NCBI RefSeq assembly: GCF_000502835.1
Contig: NZ_AYVL01000009.1
Span: 1 to 64,000 of the forward strand
Source of the DNA: Mesorhizobium sp. LSJC280B00
GTDB lineage: Bacteria > Pseudomonadota > Alphaproteobacteria > Rhizobiales > Rhizobiaceae
Length of the DNA stretch: 64,000 nt
Direction: 5' to 3'
The translations under genes and the position numbers were made by a program. Under the pieces are notes generated by a model that worked only from the letters and a program-made list of their open reading frames with translations, had not been told where the DNA came from and ran no database searches. This document shows positions 55,090-62,728 of the stretch, piece by piece (position 1 is the stretch's first letter; each line of letters begins with the position of its first letter).

Positions 55090-56677
55090 CGCTAGCCCAT
55101 CAACCCGTTCCAAGGCCGGCGCGCCGGACGACGAGCGCGTCATAAAGCTTGCCGTGCTCGCGGTCGGCGGCCAGGGCGGTGGCGTGCTGGCCGACTGGAT
55201 CACCGACGTCGCCGAGCGCAACGGCTACGTCGCGCAATCGACCTCGGTCGCCGGCGTCGCCCAGCGCACCGGCGCCACCATCTATTATGTCGAAATGTGC
55301 CGCGACACCGGCCGCCTGCCGGTCTTCGCGCTGTCGCCGTCGCAGGGCGACGTCGATATATTGATCGCCGCCGAACTGATGGAAGCCGGCCGCGCCATCA
55401 TCCGCGGCTTCGTCACGCCCGAGCGCACGACGCTGATCGCCTCGTCGCACCGCATCGCCGCGGTCTCGGAGAAGATCGAGCCCGGCGACGGTCGCGCCTC
55501 GTCCGCCAAGGTGCATGCCACGGCGGAAGCCGCGGCCAAGCGCTTCATTGCCTTCGACATGGAGAAGATCGCCGCCGACAATGGCTCGATGATCTCGGCC
55601 AGCCTGCTCGGCGCGCTGGCCGGCTCCGACGCCTTGCCGTTCAGTCGCGAAAGCTATGAGCAGGCGGTCAGTGCCGGCGGCCGCGGTGTGAAGGCCAGCC
55701 TCGCCGCCTTCGGCGCCGCCTACGATCGGGCGCGCGGCATCGCGAGTGCGCCTTCGGGCGACAAGACTGCACAGCCGGCGGCCGCTGAAACCCGCTCGGG
55801 CGCCGCGACAAAAGTCAGCGGCCCGGAAAGCCTGTTGAAGGGCTGGCAACAACTGGCGGCGCGCGTCGCCGCGTTGCCGGCACCTGTGCACGACATGGCG
55901 CTTCGCGGCCTGAAAAAAGTCGTCGACTACCAGGACATCGCCTATGGCGGCGAGTATCTCGACCGGCTCGACCGCGCGGTCGTCCTGGACGATGCCGAAC
56001 ACGCCTACGCGCTGTCGATCGCCGCCGCCAAGCATCTGGCCAACGCGATGTGCTACGACGACATGATCCGCGTCGCCGACCTGAAGACGCGCTCTAGCCG
56101 CGACCGACGCGTACGCCGTGAGGTCGGCGTCAAGGACGGCTCGGTCCTGCAGGTGACCGAATATTTCCATCCGCGCATCGAGGAATTCTGCGGCACGCTG
56201 CCGGCCGGGCTCGGCAGCTACATCGAAAGCCGGCCGATGCTCGCCGCCTTCCTCGACCGCCGCATCAACCGCGGCCGCCATATCCGCACCGACAGTTTTG
56301 CCGGCTTTGCCGCATTGTGGTTCATCGGCGGCCTGCGCCGCTGGCGCCGCCGGCTGCTGCGCCACAAGGTCGAGACCGCGCATATCGAGCGCTGGTATGC
56401 GCTGGCGCTGGGCCAAGTCGGCGAGGACTACGCGCTTGGCACGGAGATCCTCAACTGCCGCCGGCTGATCAAGGGCTACAGCGACACCCACGCCCGCGCG
56501 CAGTCGAAATTCGACCGGGTGCTGTCGGTACTCGACCTGGTCAAGGGCCGCCCGGACGCCGCAGACTGGACCCGGCGCCTGCGCGAAGCCGCGCTGAAGG
56601 ACGAAAAGGGCGACATGCTCGACGGCGCGCTGAAGACGGTGGCGTCGCTGGGCGACGGCGACGTTCCATCAAGTTGA
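55082..56677 (+). CDS. iorB: Indolepyruvate oxidoreductase-type beta subunit (extended)
   Basis: This 531-residue partner of the alpha subunit has the POR gamma-type catalytic domain at residues ~18-235 (LAVLAVGGQGGGVLADWITD, STSVAGVAQRTGATIYYVEM) followed by a ~290-residue C-terminal region (CYDDMIRVADLKTRSSRDRR) seen in long IorB proteins of aerobic proteobacteria. Classical archaeal IorB is about 200 aa, so this is the extended form. The start overlaps iorA by 8 bp. It is the last gene of the rightward unit; tRNA-Thr follows 36 bp later on the opposite strand. Confidence 0.9.
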   Translation: MLDASPSTRSKAGAPDDERVIKLAVLAVGGQGGGVLADWITDVAERNGYVAQSTSVAGVAQRTGATIYYVEMCRDTGRLPVFALSPSQGDVDILIAAELMEAGRAIIRGFVTPERTTLIASSHRIAAVSEKIEPGDGRASSAKVHATAEAAAKRFIAFDMEKIAADNGSMISASLLGALAGSDALPFSRESYEQAVSAGGRGVKASLAAFGAAYDRARGIASAPSGDKTAQPAAAETRSGAATKVSGPESLLKGWQQLAARVAALPAPVHDMALRGLKKVVDYQDIAYGGEYLDRLDRAVVLDDAEHAYALSIAAAKHLANAMCYDDMIRVADLKTRSSRDRRVRREVGVKDGSVLQVTEYFHPRIEEFCGTLPAGLGSYIESRPMLAAFLDRRINRGRHIRTDSFAGFAALWFIGGLRRWRRRLLRHKVETAHIERWYALALGQVGEDYALGTEILNCRRLIKGYSDTHARAQSKFDRVLSVLDLVKGRPDAADWTRRLREAALKDEKGDMLDGALKTVASLGDGDVPSS

Positions 56678-56713
56678 TCTGTGAAATGGTCCCGTTTAAT
56701 TCATCGAGAATTT

Positions 56714-56789
56714 TGGTGCCGCTTAGGTGACTCGAACACCTGACCCCATCATTACGAATGATGTGCTCTACCAACTGAGCTAAAGCGGC
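56714..56789 (-). tRNA. tRNA-Thr (anticodon CGT)
   Basis: The reverse strand folds as a standard 76-nt tRNA. The 7-bp acceptor stem is GCCGCTT/AAGCGGC with discriminator A and encoded CCA. The D-arm is AGCTCAGTTGGTAGAGC, the anticodon arm is CATCA-TTCGTAA-TGATG giving anticodon CGT (reads ACG, Thr), and the T-arm is AGGTG-TTCGAGT-CACCT. It stands alone between iorB and an intergenic region. Confidence 0.97.
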
Positions 56790-57143
56790 CCGGGAAGCCG
56801 AGCTTCCAGGATGGGCTGCGTGATAGACGCAACCGGCCGCGAATTCAAGATGGCAGTCGCGATTTCAGGACGAGGCAATTCGTGCCGCCTCCGGCCGGGC
56901 GCAAGGGCAGCCGCCGCGCGGATCTACCATTGGCCGCGTGATGCCGCATCGGCACGCCGCGCGACCGCCACGTTGGCCGTGACCGGGAAAATCAGCGAAA
57001 AATGTTGATTCCTTTACCGAAAACCGCCGAAATGAGCTTTGTGCCCCTCGGCAAGGCAGAATGCGGCCGCTCGCTTGTTGATTGATTGGTCGCCTGCGGC
57101 TAACGATCATGGCAATGTGAGTGAAATTGCAGAGGGAATTCGC
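56790..57143. other. 354-bp intergenic region upstream of unknown membrane protein
   Basis: No gene is supported here. The first part would contain the tRNA promoter (leftward) and the last part the promoter noted at 57078-57106. No repeat or strong dyad was seen between them. Confidence 0.5.
57078..57106 (+). promoter_or_regulatory. Possible sigma-70-like promoter for the unknown membrane protein
   Basis: TTGATT and TAACGA are separated by 17 bp and end 38 bp before the TTG start codon at 57144. Transcription from here would begin near 57113, which favours the TTG start over a GTG at 57117. The -10 box is a weak match. Confidence 0.3.
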
Positions 57144-58307
57144 TTGGACGCGATCGAAAAAGCGATCCGCAATGCCTTCGAGAAAGGCAATGCCGACGAC
57201 CGGGCGTTTCGCGAGCGGGTCTATCGATCGGCTTTCGCGGCACTCGACCGTGCCCTGCAGGCCAATCCAAACGTCACGGTGGAGGTCGCCATCAAGCGCC
57301 GCAAGGCGGTCCAGGCGAAGATCACCGAAATCGAATCGGAATTCCTGCCGGCGGTTGCCGACGTCGCCGCGCCGACCGACAGTTTGCAGGCAGCACCGGC
57401 GGTGGAGCCTCCGGCTGAAACTGAAACCGAAGCCGAGCCCGCGCCGTCGCCCGATGTCGTCGTTGACGGTCCAGCGCAGCCGCCCGAATCCGATGCGCCG
57501 CGGTCGCGCGTCCTGCCGGTCGTTCCCGACATCATGCCCGATGCGCCTGTTCCCGAGGCGCCGGTGATCGACATGGGGGCCTCGGTTCCGACCGAAGCCG
57601 ACGTCGAAACCGACGATGCGGAAGTGACGCCCGACCGCGACGACCGGCGGGCGAGGCGGCGGCGCCTGCCCTTGACCGCGATCTTCTTCGGTGTGACGCT
57701 GCTCGCAGCCGCCGGCATCGGCCTTTATTTCGCCAACCAGACCGGCGTCTTCAAATCGGCGACCGAGCTCGACACAGCGCCACCGGAAGCGCCGCCAACG
57801 GTCGACGGCGAAGATTTCACGCCGGACGACACCGCTTCGCCGCCGAAGCAGGGCGAGCAGGACGAGGCGCGCGACTGGATCAACGTTTTTTCGCCGGGTG
57901 ACCCGACGCAGGTCAATGCACCGTCGGACGCCAAGGCCGACGTCATCCAGGACGAAAGCGGTTCCTTCCTGCGCATCCGCTCGGGGGCATCCGGCTCGGC
58001 CATCAGCTTCGACGTCGGACAAGGCGTGTTGGAAAAACTAGCCGGCAAGCATGCCACATTCGACATCATCGCGCGCTCCGAGGAGGGGCAGGAGACGCAG
58101 ATTTCCGTCGATTGCAATTTCGGCGAACTCGGCGACTGCGGCCGCAAGCGCTATGCGGTCGGTCGCGAGCGCAATGAATATCTGTTCGACGTGCGCTTTC
58201 CCGACAAGCGTCCGGGTGCTGCCGGCACCATCGCCATCAATTCCGACTTCGATAAGCAGGGCAAGTCGGTCGACATCTACGAGATCCGCGTTTCAGTCGT
58301 TCCCTAA
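57144..58307 (+). CDS. Unknown single-span membrane protein with acidic Pro/Ala-rich linker
   Basis: I do not recognise a named family. The 387-residue product starts at TTG 57144 (GAGGG eight bases upstream; first residues DAIEKAIRNAFEKGNADDRA). Residues 1-70 form a basic helical cytoplasmic domain. Residues ~75-180 are Pro/Ala/Glu/Asp rich and disordered, and RRARRRRLP precedes one membrane helix (LTAIFFGVTLLAAAGIGLYF, ~193-212). The rest is periplasmic: an acidic linker, then a compact C-terminal beta-rich domain (WINVFSPGDPTQV onward to YEIRVSVVP) with two cysteines (CNFGELGDC). The C-terminal part resembles small carbohydrate- or cell-wall-binding jelly-roll modules only in general pattern. 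It stands alone. Confidence 0.75.
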   Translation: MDAIEKAIRNAFEKGNADDRAFRERVYRSAFAALDRALQANPNVTVEVAIKRRKAVQAKITEIESEFLPAVADVAAPTDSLQAAPAVEPPAETETEAEPAPSPDVVVDGPAQPPESDAPRSRVLPVVPDIMPDAPVPEAPVIDMGASVPTEADVETDDAEVTPDRDDRRARRRRLPLTAIFFGVTLLAAAGIGLYFANQTGVFKSATELDTAPPEAPPTVDGEDFTPDDTASPPKQGEQDEARDWINVFSPGDPTQVNAPSDAKADVIQDESGSFLRIRSGASGSAISFDVGQGVLEKLAGKHATFDIIARSEEGQETQISVDCNFGELGDCGRKRYAVGRERNEYLFDVRFPDKRPGAAGTIAINSDFDKQGKSVDIYEIRVSVVP

Positions 58308-58410
58308 AGCACGTCGCGTTCGGACCGGTCTTATGCGACGCACTTTAGGTTCTTGTTTTGATGCATGTCGTTACCGCAAAACCGCTGCACACTTTTTGCT
58401 CGACATGCAT
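58306..58410. repeat. Two tandem stem-loops between convergent genes, probable bidirectional 3'-end repeat
   Basis: The gap holds a first stem-loop (AAAGCACGTCGC facing GCGACGCACTTT, 58306-58346) and a second with a perfect 10-bp stem (ATGCATGTCG/CGACATGCAT, 58361-58410) around a 30-nt loop. They begin at the stop codon of the unknown protein gene and end at the ligase stop codon. Similar GC-rich tandem hairpins are common between convergent rhizobial genes and probably define both transcript ends. Confidence 0.65.
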
Positions 58411-60011
58411 TAACTATCGAGCAGCGCCTGCAGCGTCTCGATGCGGTCGGCTTCGGCCGCCGGCTTGTCCCAGCGCAGCCGCGAAATGCGCGGAAAGCGC
58501 ATGGCAACGCCGGATTTGTGCCGCGTCGAGCGGTTGATCCCTTCGAAGGCTACCTCAAGCACCAGCCCGTTCCTGCGGTCGGCACGCACCGAGCGCACCG
58601 GGCCAAAGCGCTCGATCGTATTGTCGCGGACATATTTGTCGATCTGCCTCAGTTCCTCGTCGGTGAAGCCGAAATAGGCTTTTCCCACCGGCACCAGCTC
58701 CTCCGATCCTTCCGGCCCGGACCAGACGCCGAATGTGTAGTCGGAATAGAAGCTCGAGCGCTTGCCATGGCCACGCTGGGCATACATCAGCACGGCGTCG
58801 ACCGTGTGCGGATCGCGCTTCCATTTGAACCACGGACCCTTCGGCCGCCCGGCCACATAGGGCGAATCCCAGCGCTTCAGCATGACGCCTTCGATGACCG
58901 GATGCAGCGGCTTGCGGCGCAATTCCTCGAGTGCCTGCCAGTTGGTGAATTCGACCAGCGGCGACAGATCGAAGCGGCTCGGATCGAGTGTCCTGACGAA
59001 GGCCTCGAGCCGGCCGCGCCGTTCGCGGAAGGGAAGTCCGCGCACATCCTCGTCACCAATCTGCAGCGCATCGTAGCAGCGCATGAAGGCCGGGTATTGC
59101 TGCTGGATCTTGGGTGACACGCTCTTGCGGTTCAGCCGCTGCTGCAGGTCCGAGAACGTGCCTGTCGCCTGCCTGGGGTCTCCGACCAGAAGCTCGCCGT
59201 CGAGGGCGCCGGAAAAATCCATCGCCTCCGCAAGGTCCGGAAAGGCACCCGAGACATCGTCACCGGTGCGCGAATAGAGCCGGCGAATGCCGCCTTCGCA
59301 AACCGCCTGGACGCGGATGCCGTCCCATTTCCATTCGGCCGCGTAGTCGGCCGGGTCGAGCTTTTCGAGGTCGCCGTCGCCGACGGCATTCGACAGCATC
59401 ACTGGCCTGAACAGCGCCAGCGCCGTCTTCCTGGGTTTTTCCGCTTTACCCTCCAGCCAGGCGAACAGCGCGAGATAGGGCGGCGTCAGCCCGTGCCAGA
59501 GTTCCTCGATCTCGGCGATTTCGACCTTGCCGAAATCGGCCAGCGCCTGCTTGGCAAGCCGCGCCGAGACGCCGATGCGCAGGCCGCCGGTGACCAGCTT
59601 TATGATGGCAAAGCGCGCCGAAGTGCTGGCGCTGTCGAGCAGCCGGGCCAGCACTTGCGGCCCGTCGGAACGGCTCGCCGCCTGCAGCTTGGCCACCACC
59701 TCGGCCAGCGTCGGCTCGTGGTTCGCAATGTCGACCGGCGCCTGCGGCCAGACCAGCGATACGGTCTCGGCCAGGTCGCCGACATAGTCGTAGGAATAGC
59801 CGAACAGCACCGGATCCATGCGCTCGATCACCAGTGTGCGCAGCATCGCCGGCTTGACCGCGGCGATGGACAGATCGCCGGTGATGGCCGCCAGCGCCAG
59901 CCCGCGGTCCGGATCCTCGACGCTGCGGAAATAATCGGTCAAAAGCGTCAGCTTGCCGTTGCGCGACGGCGTCAGCACCAGCCGGTCGAGAAGCTCGGCG
60001 AAGCGGTTCAT
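58410..60011 (-). CDS. ATP-dependent DNA ligase, exonuclease-associated type
   Basis: This 533-residue ATP-dependent DNA ligase has the nucleotidyl-transferase motif I EWKWDGIRVQ (catalytic Lys), LDGELLV (motif III/IIIa region), IEGVMLKR (motif IV) and WFKWKRDPHTVD (motif V). An N-terminal DNA-binding domain covers residues 1-200. It matches the group known to be encoded beside a beta-CASP-like exonuclease (TIGR04120 type), implicated in DNA damage repair. ATG 60011 (MNRFAELLDRLVL) is chosen; the open frame upstream runs through repeat copy 3 and is not protein. The helicase (Lhr) and phosphoesterase genes that often complete this set are not in the window. Confidence 0.92.
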   Translation of the reverse strand: MNRFAELLDRLVLTPSRNGKLTLLTDYFRSVEDPDRGLALAAITGDLSIAAVKPAMLRTLVIERMDPVLFGYSYDYVGDLAETVSLVWPQAPVDIANHEPTLAEVVAKLQAASRSDGPQVLARLLDSASTSARFAIIKLVTGGLRIGVSARLAKQALADFGKVEIAEIEELWHGLTPPYLALFAWLEGKAEKPRKTALALFRPVMLSNAVGDGDLEKLDPADYAAEWKWDGIRVQAVCEGGIRRLYSRTGDDVSGAFPDLAEAMDFSGALDGELLVGDPRQATGTFSDLQQRLNRKSVSPKIQQQYPAFMRCYDALQIGDEDVRGLPFRERRGRLEAFVRTLDPSRFDLSPLVEFTNWQALEELRRKPLHPVIEGVMLKRWDSPYVAGRPKGPWFKWKRDPHTVDAVLMYAQRGHGKRSSFYSDYTFGVWSGPEGSEELVPVGKAYFGFTDEELRQIDKYVRDNTIERFGPVRSVRADRRNGLVLEVAFEGINRSTRHKSGVAMRFPRISRLRWDKPAAEADRIETLQALLDS

Positions 60012-60047
60012 GAGTGGCGCGCCAAGGGGGGAAGCTTGCGATCCTTC

Positions 60048-60207
60048 GCGCCCCTCTCTGTCCTGCCGGACATCTCCCCCACGAGGGGGGAGATTGGCAG
60101 TTTCGTCCTTGCCACCCGTCCAGCAACGTTGGTGGTTGGCGAAAGCCGGCGCGACATCCAATCTCCCCCCTCGTGGGGGAGATGTCCGGTAGGACAGAGA
60201 GGGGCGC
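60048..60207. repeat. Palindromic intergenic repeat, copy 3
   Basis: This 160-bp element has ends GCGCCCCTCTCTGTCCT and its near-perfect complement, internal hairpins ACATCTCCCCCACGAG/CTCGTGGGGGAGATGT, and the shared TTGGCGAAAG core with CATCCAATCTCCCCCC. It separates the exonuclease and ligase genes of one operon. Compensating changes between arms (for example CTCAAG in copy 1 versus CACGAG here) indicate that the paired structure, not only the sequence, is conserved. Confidence 0.87.
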
Positions 60208-60246
60208 CGTAGAGCTCTGCGCAGGTGACCATCGAACCTCGCATTC

Positions 60247-61257
60247 TCAATCGCCCTCGTCCTCATAACCAACGAGATGCAGCGGCCGAGCCGCAATGCC
60301 TTCGAGCTCGCACCAGCGCACCAGCGCCTCCTCGCGGCCATGCGTTACCCAGATTTCTTCGGCGCCGGTCTCCTTGATCGTGGCGGTCAACTCGCCCCAG
60401 TCGGAGTGGTCGGAAATGATCAGCGGCAGCTCGACGCCGCCCTGCTTGGCGCGCTGGCGGATGCGCATCCAGCCTGAGGCGAAGCACGACATCGGATCGG
60501 GAAAACGCCGCGCCCAGCGATCGGCGAAGGCGGATGGCGGGCCGACGACGATGGCGCCGGCAAAGTCGCTTTTTTGGCCGGTCTCGACGGTCGCCGGTTC
60601 CAATGTGCCGAGATCGATATTCTGGCTCTGGTAATACTCGCTGAGCTTGGCCAGCGCGCCGTGGATGTAGATCGGCTTTTCGTAGCCGGCATCGCGCAGC
60701 AGCCGCATGACGCGCTGCGCCTTGCCCAGCGCATAGGCGCCGACCAGATGCGTTCGCTCGGGAAACTGCTCGGTCGATTTCAGCAGCCGGGCGATCTCTT
60801 CGGTATCGGGCGGATGCCGAAACACCGGCAGACCGAACGTCGCCTCGGTGATGAAGACGTCACACTTGAGCGGCTCGAACGGCTCGCAGGTCGCGTCCTT
60901 CTGGCGTTTATAGTCGCCGGACGCGACGATGCACGTACCCTGATGCGCGACCTTGATCTGGGCCGAGCCAAGCACATGACCAGCCGGGTGAAAGCTGACG
61001 GCCACACCGCCAAGCGCAATCGTCTCGCCGAGCACGGCGGCTTGCGTCGTTCCGGCAAAACTGTCGCCGTAGCGCAGCCCCATGATGTCGAGCGTCTGCT
61101 GCGTCGCCATCACCGAGCGGTGGCCGGAGCGGGCATGGTCGGAATGGCCATGTGTGATCAGCGCCCGGTTGACCGGCCGCACCGGGTCGATGAAGAAATC
61201 GCCGGGCGGGCAATACAGCCCTTCCGGCCGGGGATGAAGCAGGTCGCTGGCGCGCAT
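60247..61257 (-). CDS. Ligase-associated DNA exonuclease (metallo-beta-lactamase/beta-CASP fold)
   Basis: This 336-residue metallo-beta-lactamase-fold nuclease of the TIGR04122-type family is always found with the DNA ligase that follows here. The metal motif THGHSDHARSGH is near residue 38, HPAGHVLGSAQI, SGDYKR and ISDHSDWGE provide further ligands, and LVGAYALGKAQRVM is a family block. ATG 61257 matches the family N-terminus MRASDLLHPRPEGLYCPPGD; a longer open frame upstream is not conserved. It likely trims DNA ends before ligation. Confidence 0.92.
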   Translation of the reverse strand: MRASDLLHPRPEGLYCPPGDFFIDPVRPVNRALITHGHSDHARSGHRSVMATQQTLDIMGLRYGDSFAGTTQAAVLGETIALGGVAVSFHPAGHVLGSAQIKVAHQGTCIVASGDYKRQKDATCEPFEPLKCDVFITEATFGLPVFRHPPDTEEIARLLKSTEQFPERTHLVGAYALGKAQRVMRLLRDAGYEKPIYIHGALAKLSEYYQSQNIDLGTLEPATVETGQKSDFAGAIVVGPPSAFADRWARRFPDPMSCFASGWMRIRQRAKQGGVELPLIISDHSDWGELTATIKETGAEEIWVTHGREEALVRWCELEGIAARPLHLVGYEDEGD

Positions 61258-61364
61258 GGCCCCAAGATAGGCGCTAATTCCGGCGCGGGAAGCCTGTTGT
61301 ATGTCACTGCTGACTCCAGCATAGAGCGCAAGCCGGCTGCAAACACCCGGCGGAACCCGATCGC

Positions 61365-62309
61365 ATGAAATCGCTCCAGACCTCGTCCGGCGATTTGACC
61401 GCCGACCGCCGCGCCGACTATGCCGAAATGCTCTATGCATCCGGCGATCATGCGGCAGCGGCGGAATTGCTGCTCGGCGCGCTCGAACTGGCGCCGCAAT
61501 GGCCAGCCGGCTGGTTCCGCCTCGGCGAGATGCAGGAAGCGGCGGGCGCGCGCGATCGTGCCGCGCAGGCCTGGACGACGGCACTGCGGCTCGACCCGGC
61601 GGACAGGCTCGGCGCGGTGCTCAAGCTGCAATTGATCGGCAGGGCAGCGGCGGCCCAGGCGCCGCCCAGCGCCTTTGTCGAGACGCTGTACGACCACTAT
61701 GCCGGGAGTTTCGAGGCTGAACTGGTCGACAGGCTCGGCTATCGTCTGCCCGAATGCCTCGACCGCGCCATCCAGGCAGCACGGCCGGGCCGGTTTTCGC
61801 TGGCGCTCGATCTCGGCTGCGGCACCGGCCTCATGGGCCAGAAGCTGCGGCCGATCGCCGACCGGCTGGAGGGTTACGACATCTCGGCCGCCATGCTGAG
61901 GCAGGCGCGCGCCAAAGGCGTCTACGATCTGCTCGTCAAGACGGACCTGCAGGATTTTTGCTATTCTGGCCCGAAAGCCGATCTGGTGACGGCGGCCGAT
62001 GTGTTCATCTATGTCGGCGCACTCGAAAAGGTGGTGAACAAGATTGCCGGAATGCTTGCCGGCGGCGGTCTGTTTGCGTTGTCCGTCGAGACGCTCCCGG
62101 GCGGAGAATCGTCTGACAGCGCCGGCTTCGCCCTGCTGCCGTCCCGCCGCTACGCGCATTCCCAAAGCTATGTAGAGCGGGTTCTGGACGCCGACGGCTT
62201 TTCAGTCCTGTCGCTGCAGGCAACGATCATCCGGCAGGATCGCCGCCAACCGGTCGAAGGGCTGGCCGTAGTGGCAAGCTTGCTTTCCGGCAGCGTAAAA
62301 TCTGGCTAA
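61365..62309 (+). CDS. TPR-containing class I methyltransferase
   Basis: This 314-residue protein has N-terminal TPR-like helical repeats (residues ~15-90; AELLLGALELAPQWPAGWFR and AAQAWTTALRLDPAD) followed by a SAM methyltransferase domain with LALDLGCGTGLMGQKLRPIA (~145-165) and DLVTAADVFIYVGALE. Such TPR-methyltransferases occur across alphaproteobacteria; targets are not known. It is divergent from the exonuclease gene across 107 bp and precedes a small lipoprotein gene by 55 bp. Confidence 0.88.
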   Translation: MKSLQTSSGDLTADRRADYAEMLYASGDHAAAAELLLGALELAPQWPAGWFRLGEMQEAAGARDRAAQAWTTALRLDPADRLGAVLKLQLIGRAAAAQAPPSAFVETLYDHYAGSFEAELVDRLGYRLPECLDRAIQAARPGRFSLALDLGCGTGLMGQKLRPIADRLEGYDISAAMLRQARAKGVYDLLVKTDLQDFCYSGPKADLVTAADVFIYVGALEKVVNKIAGMLAGGGLFALSVETLPGGESSDSAGFALLPSRRYAHSQSYVERVLDADGFSVLSLQATIIRQDRRQPVEGLAVVASLLSGSVKSG

Positions 62310-62364
62310 GACTTCTGCCGCTGCGCATGAGAAGCCGCAGCTGCGAACGACAAGGAGCACGTTC

Positions 62365-62721
62365 ATGCGCTGGAACATGACGGTCTTGGCATCTTGCCTG
62401 GCGATGGCCGGCTGCGTCGGCAATTCGATGTCCGAACGGCAGGACGAAAACGTCCAGTCCTCGCTGCAATATGACAAGGTGCCTTGCGATCAATTGCTGG
62501 CGCAACGAAACGGCCTGGCGCAGCAATATCATCTGCCGGTGGACGCCAAGCCGTCCTTCTCCAACCCGGCGACGGGCTTTGGCCCGTTCACGCCGGATAT
62601 GCGCTCGAAAGCCAAGCGCGATGCCGACCAGGCAAGCGGCAAGATCGACGCCATGAACCGGTCGATTGCCCGCCGCGAATGCGGCAAGCCGGCCAAGCAG
62701 AACAAGCTCGGCCTGACCTGA
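62365..62721 (+). CDS. Small putative lipoprotein of unknown function
   Basis: This 118-residue protein starts MRWNMTVLASCLAMAGCVGN. A short hydrophobic leader ends at a lipobox-like LAMAGC, with Cys17 the likely lipidation site (Met at -3 is slightly unusual). The mature part is hydrophilic with two cysteines (VPCDQLL and RRECGKP) and a helical lysine/aspartate-rich segment KAKRDADQASGKIDAMNR. ATG 62365 has AAGGAG upstream. It is convergent with pheA across 7 bp. No function can be assigned. Confidence 0.8.
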   Translation: MRWNMTVLASCLAMAGCVGNSMSERQDENVQSSLQYDKVPCDQLLAQRNGLAQQYHLPVDAKPSFSNPATGFGPFTPDMRSKAKRDADQASGKIDAMNRSIARRECGKPAKQNKLGLT

Positions 62722-62728
62722 CCGGATC

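Noticed and set aside
56714..56789. tRNA-Thr as the attachment site of a genomic island covering 33-57 kb
   Set aside because: No integrase, flanking direct repeat of the tRNA 3' end or change of base composition was seen; the far end shows no att copy.
60012..60341. 110-residue N-terminal extension of the DNA ligase
   Set aside because: It passes through repeat copy 3; the family start is the ATG at 60011.
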